This document shows positions 5,500 through 9,065 of a DNA stretch of 9,065 bases, piece by piece. This DNA is from CAZOMR01 sp964580655. Lineage in GTDB: Bacteria; RBG-13-61-14; CAZOMR01. The stretch's first letter is position 1. The number at the start of each line of letters is the position of its first letter. The position numbers and the translations under genes are program-made. The notes under the pieces are model-generated. The model worked only from the letters and a program-made list of their open reading frames with translations. It was not told where the DNA came from and made no database searches. Location: positions 1 through 9,065 of the forward strand of contig CAZOMR010000134.1 of NCBI GenBank assembly GCA_964580655.1. Reading direction: 5' to 3'.

Positions 5500-6992
5500 G
5501 GATGGTGGAAAGGCTTAAACCCGGTCCGAATTTCTTTGGCAAGATTCACCATCCTGCGATTGGTATCCGGATTCCGGAGATTTTCCTCCCTGGAATTATG
5601 GCCGCGCTCAAGGAGCGAGCCTGTGCGGCCGGGCTTATGCTCAGCTTCGGCCGTGAGACCGGGCCGGAGCATGTAATAGTCGCGCCGCCCGGTAGACACC
5701 CGATCACACTCGGGCACACCGGCACCTCTATTACCCTTTATCAGGTTGAGGCCGCAAAGGCTGGCATTAAGGCCGGGATTCCGGTGGAGGTGGAGGCGGA
5801 TCATCTTATTGTCATAGGCACTCCGGAGCGAGCCGCGACAAGGATCACCGGGGTTCACGCAACAGATAAGGTCTCGGACAGGATGCTCCGAAGGTCTATC
5901 CGTTATATTTACAAGGAGCTTGATGAGGCGAGAATTCTCGGTCATGCACGCTGTTTCACCATAGACACCTCGGACCTTTTCAATAAAGAGGCGATGCGAT
6001 ATTTTGGCACTCGTCTGAAGAGGGAATTTACAAGCGCGTTTCCGCCAGCTTTGCAGAGGCGTCTGATTGGCAAATATAGCGGGCCAAGATTTTCTTTCAC
6101 GCCTGGCCGCGGCAAAACCTTCTCAATACAACTCAATGATGAGTCAGTGATGCGGCTTGCGCTTCACTACAAGGCAAGCCTTGAGGTCTCGCAAATTATC
6201 TACAATAGAGTCCGCAAAGATTCTGGCCCGATTTTCGGGTGGGAGATCTCTCTTGATGAGACAGAGGAAGAGACCCCTCTGGCGGATGCTTTCTTTTATT
6301 TGTCAGAGTGGACGAGTGCTGGAAATCATTTTGATTACTTTGCGCCGAACATCGGGTTTGCAAAGCGCACGGACTATCGCGGCTCCCGGTCAGCTTTGCG
6401 AGAGCGGGTAAAGCGCATGGCCGCGATAGCCTCGTCCTTTGACCGCGCGATGCTTTCCATCCACTCCGGAAGCGGGTCCACGCCTTACTCCGGCAAGGGC
6501 AAAGGGGTCTATGAGGCCCTGCTTTCCGCCACGGGATCGAAACTCAAGTATAAGATCTCCGGCGTATATTACGAACTCCTGCTGGAGATTCTGGCCAGTT
6601 ATCCCGATGGCTCTAAAGCGCGCCGTGTTTTTGAAGACATCTTTGATGCAGTCGCGGATTACTGCCGGAGAGAACTCAGGCGCAAGGGCCCGCTTGCCAC
6701 TGATATTCTCAAGGAGCAGTGGAAGGGATACGAGGTAGCCGCGAAGAGGGCCCAGGGGTTGAGGTATAATCCCCGGTCTGATTTCTTCAGGTTTCATTCA
6801 TATCTGGCGCTGAACCTGCGTGATTCTAAAGGCGGTCGGCCTTTTCGCCAGGCCCTGGTACGGCTCTATCAGGAAGACAGGGAGCTTCGCAAGAAAGTGG
6901 ATAAAGAGGTCCAGGCGCTGACCGGGCGATTGATCCGGGGCCTCAGGTTCGGTCACAATTATCAGGGAGCGAGTTCATGGAAGAAAAAATGA
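5496..6992 (+). CDS. uxaE: UxaE-family tagaturonate/fructuronate epimerase, divergent
   Basis: This 498-residue protein resembles the tagaturonate epimerase UxaE family (about 480 residues in Thermotoga), which interconverts D-tagaturonate and D-fructuronate. Matching blocks recalled from the Thermotoga protein occur in the same order: V99-E-A-D-H103 (GADADH in Thermotoga), F154-T-I-D-T-S-D160, E250-I-S-L-D-E-T256, and S321-I-H-S-G-S326 followed by ATG and a GxxY segment. The acidic and histidine residues in the DET and HSGS blocks are the likely metal-binding and catalytic positions (inference). The N-terminal 100 residues look different from the Thermotoga enzyme and lack its GDRLG-type motif, so substrate range may differ. 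The start overlaps the SDR stop (ATGA); an ATG at 5502 is an alternative. The stop lies inside the following dehydrogenase gene, implying translational coupling throughout the operon. Confidence 0.75.
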   Translation: MRMVERLKPGPNFFGKIHHPAIGIRIPEIFLPGIMAALKERACAAGLMLSFGRETGPEHVIVAPPGRHPITLGHTGTSITLYQVEAAKAGIKAGIPVEVEADHLIVIGTPERAATRITGVHATDKVSDRMLRRSIRYIYKELDEARILGHARCFTIDTSDLFNKEAMRYFGTRLKREFTSAFPPALQRRLIGKYSGPRFSFTPGRGKTFSIQLNDESVMRLALHYKASLEVSQIIYNRVRKDSGPIFGWEISLDETEEETPLADAFFYLSEWTSAGNHFDYFAPNIGFAKRTDYRGSRSALRERVKRMAAIASSFDRAMLSIHSGSGSTPYSGKGKGVYEALLSATGSKLKYKISGVYYELLLEILASYPDGSKARRVFEDIFDAVADYCRRELRRKGPLATDILKEQWKGYEVAAKRAQGLRYNPRSDFFRFHSYLALNLRDSKGGRPFRQALVRLYQEDRELRKKVDKEVQALTGRLIRGLRFGHNYQGASSWKKK

Positions 6993-8089
6993 TGAAGGCC
7001 GCGGTATTGGAGAAGCCTGAGACACTCAGGGTGAAGGACATCCCGATATATCCTTTTACTTCGCCTGACGAGGTTCTGCTTGAGGTAGAGGCCTGCGGGG
7101 TGTGCGGTTCAGACCTCCGGTATTACAAGGGCGAGAACCCCTGGGCATTGCACACGCTTGGCGAGGAGCGGCCCAATCCGCCCAACATCGTGATGGGCCA
7201 TGAATACGCGGGCACGGTTGTGGAGGTTAACGACCGTGCCAACCAGCACCTGGTTGGAAAGCGCGTAGGGGTTCTGTGCTTCAAGGTTTGCGGCCGGTGT
7301 CATTTCTGCTTGAGTGGCCGGGAGAACCTGTGCAAGAACACTATCCACATGGGACACGGTCAGGGCTGGGGAATTCGCGATTATTATCCTGGAGCTTATG
7401 CGAGGTATTGCCTTGGCTGGGCGAATCAGGTATATCCGTTGCCGGACAATGTTTCAAGCGATGAGGCCGCGATGCTTGACATTCTTGCTGTGGGTCTGCA
7501 TGTGGCGAGTCGCGGGCTTGTGCGGCCCGGGGGGAGTGTGCTTTGCCTGGGCTGTGGTCCTGCCGGAAACGCGATCATGCAGGCGGCCAAGACCCTGGGT
7601 GCGGCCCGGACCATTATCATGGACATCTCTCAGACAGCGCTTGGCATTGCGGAGGACTGCGGCGCGGATGTGATCCTGGATGCAGGAAAAGAGGATGTGG
7701 CGGAGGCGGTGATGAGGGAGACCGGGGGCCAGGGCGTGTGCTCGGTATATGACAGCATAGGCACAAAGGACAGCCTGAATTTAGGTCTCAGCCTTCTTGA
7801 CGGCGGCGGCACTCTCGTCAACATGGCCGTTCACGCGGGACAAATATCCTTTCCCGGTCTCACAATAGGCGGGGAGCGGTCAATTCGCACATCATCCAAC
7901 TTCCGCATCTTTGAATTTGAAGCCGCGCTCAACTACCTTGCGGCCGGGATATTCAAGGTCAAGCCCTGGCTCACCCACCGGTTTGCGCTTGACGACATCC
8001 AGAAGGCCTTTGACCTGCTCCTTTCCGGGGAAAAGTCCGAGGGGTCTGGAGGGCAGGCATTCAAGGCGCTGATCCTGCCCGGAACCTGA
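6977..8089 (+). CDS. Zinc-dependent medium-chain dehydrogenase (hexonate 5-dehydrogenase candidate)
   Basis: This 370-residue MDR-superfamily dehydrogenase has the catalytic-zinc residues C43 (in CGVCGSD) and H75-E76 (GHE), and the four structural-zinc cysteines C105, C108, C111 and C119. The Rossmann motif G192-C-G-P-A-G197 and D216 at the end of the second strand indicate NAD(H). The ATG at 6977 has GGAG seven bases upstream and overlaps the epimerase gene by 16 bp; in-frame ATGs at 6989 and 6992 are alternatives. The family includes L-galactonate and L-gulonate 5-dehydrogenases, sorbitol and threonine dehydrogenases. The operon context favours oxidation of an aldonate to tagaturonate or fructuronate. 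A loop between residues 53 and 70 (rich in Asn and Pro) is longer than in threonine dehydrogenase. The class is certain; the substrate is inferred from neighbours alone. Confidence 0.88.
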   Translation: MEEKMMKAAVLEKPETLRVKDIPIYPFTSPDEVLLEVEACGVCGSDLRYYKGENPWALHTLGEERPNPPNIVMGHEYAGTVVEVNDRANQHLVGKRVGVLCFKVCGRCHFCLSGRENLCKNTIHMGHGQGWGIRDYYPGAYARYCLGWANQVYPLPDNVSSDEAAMLDILAVGLHVASRGLVRPGGSVLCLGCGPAGNAIMQAAKTLGAARTIIMDISQTALGIAEDCGADVILDAGKEDVAEAVMRETGGQGVCSVYDSIGTKDSLNLGLSLLDGGGTLVNMAVHAGQISFPGLTIGGERSIRTSSNFRIFEFEAALNYLAAGIFKVKPWLTHRFALDDIQKAFDLLLSGEKSEGSGGQAFKALILPGT

Positions 8090-8265
8090 AACCTGGCTGA
8101 TGAATTCCAAAGAGCGTCAGGTGTGAAGCCGGAGAACTTTCTCGCTATGCTCCAGGCCGCACGCGGGTTCGGACAATACCCCATCAGGGCATGATTATCA
8201 TGGATTAAAAATAATTCCGAAACCTTGCTACAAAGACAGGGTAAAATAATTAAGGGGTCCCGATA
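8090..8265 (+). other. Intergenic gap with in-frame open extension and a small palindrome
   Basis: The frame of the zinc dehydrogenase stays open for 34 more codons after its TGA, ending at a second TGA (8192-8194) and encoding a protein-like tail that ends in QAARGFGQYPIRA. A possible 7-bp stem (8091-8097 with 8116-8122, one G-U pair) starts just after the first TGA. A perfect 6-1-6 palindrome CATGAT-T-ATCATG is at 8190-8202. The last 60 bases are AT-rich and would be expected to contain the mobA promoter, but no well-spaced box pair stands out. Confidence 0.35.
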
Positions 8266-8850
8266 GTGACAGGCGTTGTGCTGGCTGGCGGGAAGAGCCG
8301 CCGCATGGGCAAAAAAAAATCAGAGATAGTTCTGGGGAATATGACCCTGCTTGAGAGAGTGGTTCAAAAACTAAAACCCCTTTGCCCTCACATCATCATT
8401 GTTACATCTCATGGCGAGTCCATATCCCTGCCCGAGACGGTATCAATAACAGACCCCATTCCCGGCTATGGCTCCCTGATGGGTCTTTACGCCGGGCTAA
8501 AGCATGCCAAGGACTCCGTCTTTGCAGTGGCCTGCGATATGCCTTTCATCAATACCGCGCTCATACAGTATATGATCGAGAATGCGTCCGGCTGGGACAT
8601 GGTTGTTCCAAAGCCGGGCGGTCTCTACGAACCTCTGCACGCTATCTACGCTCCCGCATGCATCCCATTCATGGAAGAGATGATCGAAAGAGACGAACAT
8701 CGCATCATCGGCTTCTATGATAAGGTCAAGGTTCTGGAACTTGAAGACGAGGAGCTCGATCGGTTTGATCCAGAGCGCAAGAGCTTCTTTAACATCAACT
8801 CAAAAGAAGACCTCGCCCGGGCGGAGGAACTACTGGCAAAACCAGCTTGA
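8266..8850 (+). CDS. mobA: Molybdenum cofactor guanylyltransferase MobA
   Basis: This 194-residue protein transfers GMP from GTP to molybdopterin-bound molybdenum, making the guanine dinucleotide cofactor used by DMSO-reductase-family enzymes such as formate dehydrogenase and nitrate reductase. The nucleotide-binding signature LAGGKSRRMGKKK (6-18) lies directly at the N-terminus. The loop with D63 and GYGSLMGLYAGL (67-78) and the metal-binding A89-C90-D91-M92-P93 follow, and the C-terminal FFNINSKEDL matches the family's NINTPEDL block. The start is GTG, supported by AAGGGG eight bases upstream and by the position of the LAGG motif; no upstream in-frame start is better. Length is normal for the family. 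It is separated by 176 bp from the sugar-acid operon and is probably transcribed independently. Nine consecutive A residues encode K16-K18. Confidence 0.92.
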   Translation: MTGVVLAGGKSRRMGKKKSEIVLGNMTLLERVVQKLKPLCPHIIIVTSHGESISLPETVSITDPIPGYGSLMGLYAGLKHAKDSVFAVACDMPFINTALIQYMIENASGWDMVVPKPGGLYEPLHAIYAPACIPFMEEMIERDEHRIIGFYDKVKVLELEDEELDRFDPERKSFFNINSKEDLARAEELLAKPA

Positions 8851-8905
8851 GCATCACACCGGCCAGAATTTCAACAAGTGGATAGAGGGTATGGAAAGAT
8901 TTTGC

Positions 8906-8934
8906 TTGACACAAGATGCTATATTGAATATGCT
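8906..8934 (+). promoter_or_regulatory. Near-consensus sigma-70 promoter at the right edge
   Basis: A perfect -35 box TTGACA (8906-8911) is followed after exactly 17 bp by a -10 box TATGCT (8929-8934, 4 of 6 matches). It lies 55 bp past the mobA stop, in a region without other coding signal, and points out of the window. Transcription would begin near 8941. Confidence 0.7.
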
Positions 8935-8942
8935 AGAAATTG

Positions 8943-9065
8943 ATGGACCTATTTAAAATAGTCTTTAGTGTATCATGCGAAGACATGGATATCGAGCTTA
9001 GAGGATCATGGGGGCCTGCGACATTAAAGAGGGTTTTGGATTTGACTCTCTTTTTTGGCCATGTT
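8943..9065 (+). CDS. Possible start of an unrecognised gene, cut by the window end
   Basis: From the ATG at 8943 the frame stays open to the last base (41 codons), with a second in-frame ATG at 8985. The predicted peptide begins MDLFKIVFSV and includes GSWGPATLKRVLDLTLFFGH further on; I do not recognise the family. The ATG at 8943 would lie only about 2 nt from the predicted transcription start, giving an almost leaderless mRNA, so the ATG at 8985 with a 44-nt leader may be the true start. Neither has a strong Shine-Dalgarno. Another frame with an ATG at 9008 is also open to the end, so the choice is tentative. Confidence 0.35.
   Translation, partial: MDLFKIVFSVSCEDMDIELRGSWGPATLKRVLDLTLFFGHV

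Noticed and set aside
5316..5945. Minus-strand open frame of 209 codons across the SDR/epimerase junction
   Set aside because: It is antisense to two well-supported coding regions and its translation shows no family motif.
8090..8265. Separate small gene starting at GTG in the gap before mobA
   Set aside because: The possible product is about 23 residues, lacks a good ribosome site, and shows no recognisable motif.

Overview
This window looks like bacterial chromosome of moderately high GC content, with tightly packed genes, Shine-Dalgarno-led starts and sigma-70-like promoters. The gene content (hexuronate/hexonate enzymes, a pyruvate-linked aminotransferase with alanine dehydrogenase, MobA and an HpnA-type epimerase) would suit an anaerobic or facultative Gram-negative heterotroph, for example a deltaproteobacterium-like organism. 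That placement is a guess from gene flavour; no marker gene is present.

Left block, minus strand (about 4539 down to 58): a near-consensus promoter precedes four closely spaced genes, read leftward. They are a class III PLP aminotransferase, alanine dehydrogenase (ald), a TetR-family regulator and an HpnA-like NAD-dependent epimerase/reductase. Gaps are 51-64 bp. The first two genes form a recognisable pair: the aminotransferase would pass an amino group from an amine to pyruvate, and Ald would oxidise the resulting alanine back to pyruvate, ammonia and NADH. The epimerase-like protein could reduce the carbonyl product, and the TetR protein could control the operon. The substrate cannot be read from the sequence.

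Middle: a divergent control region (about 4434-4659) carries a promoter in each direction, with a perfect 6-4-6 inverted repeat between them.

Right block, plus strand (4660-8089): three overlapping genes encode an SDR of the D-mannonate oxidoreductase (fructuronate reductase) type, a divergent UxaE-family tagaturonate/fructuronate epimerase, and a zinc-dependent medium-chain dehydrogenase. Read as a pathway, the zinc enzyme oxidises an aldonate such as L-galactonate or L-gulonate to a keto-uronate. The epimerase interconverts tagaturonate and fructuronate, and the SDR reduces fructuronate to D-mannonate. The net change would be a redox-balanced isomerisation of one hexonate into another. No dehydratase, kinase or aldolase for later steps is in the window.

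Far right: after a 176-bp gap, mobA (molybdenum cofactor guanylyltransferase) starts at a GTG. It is followed by a strong promoter (8906-8934) and the beginning of an unrecognised open reading frame that runs off the window. No RNA genes, mobile elements, CRISPR arrays or convincing intrinsic terminators were seen.
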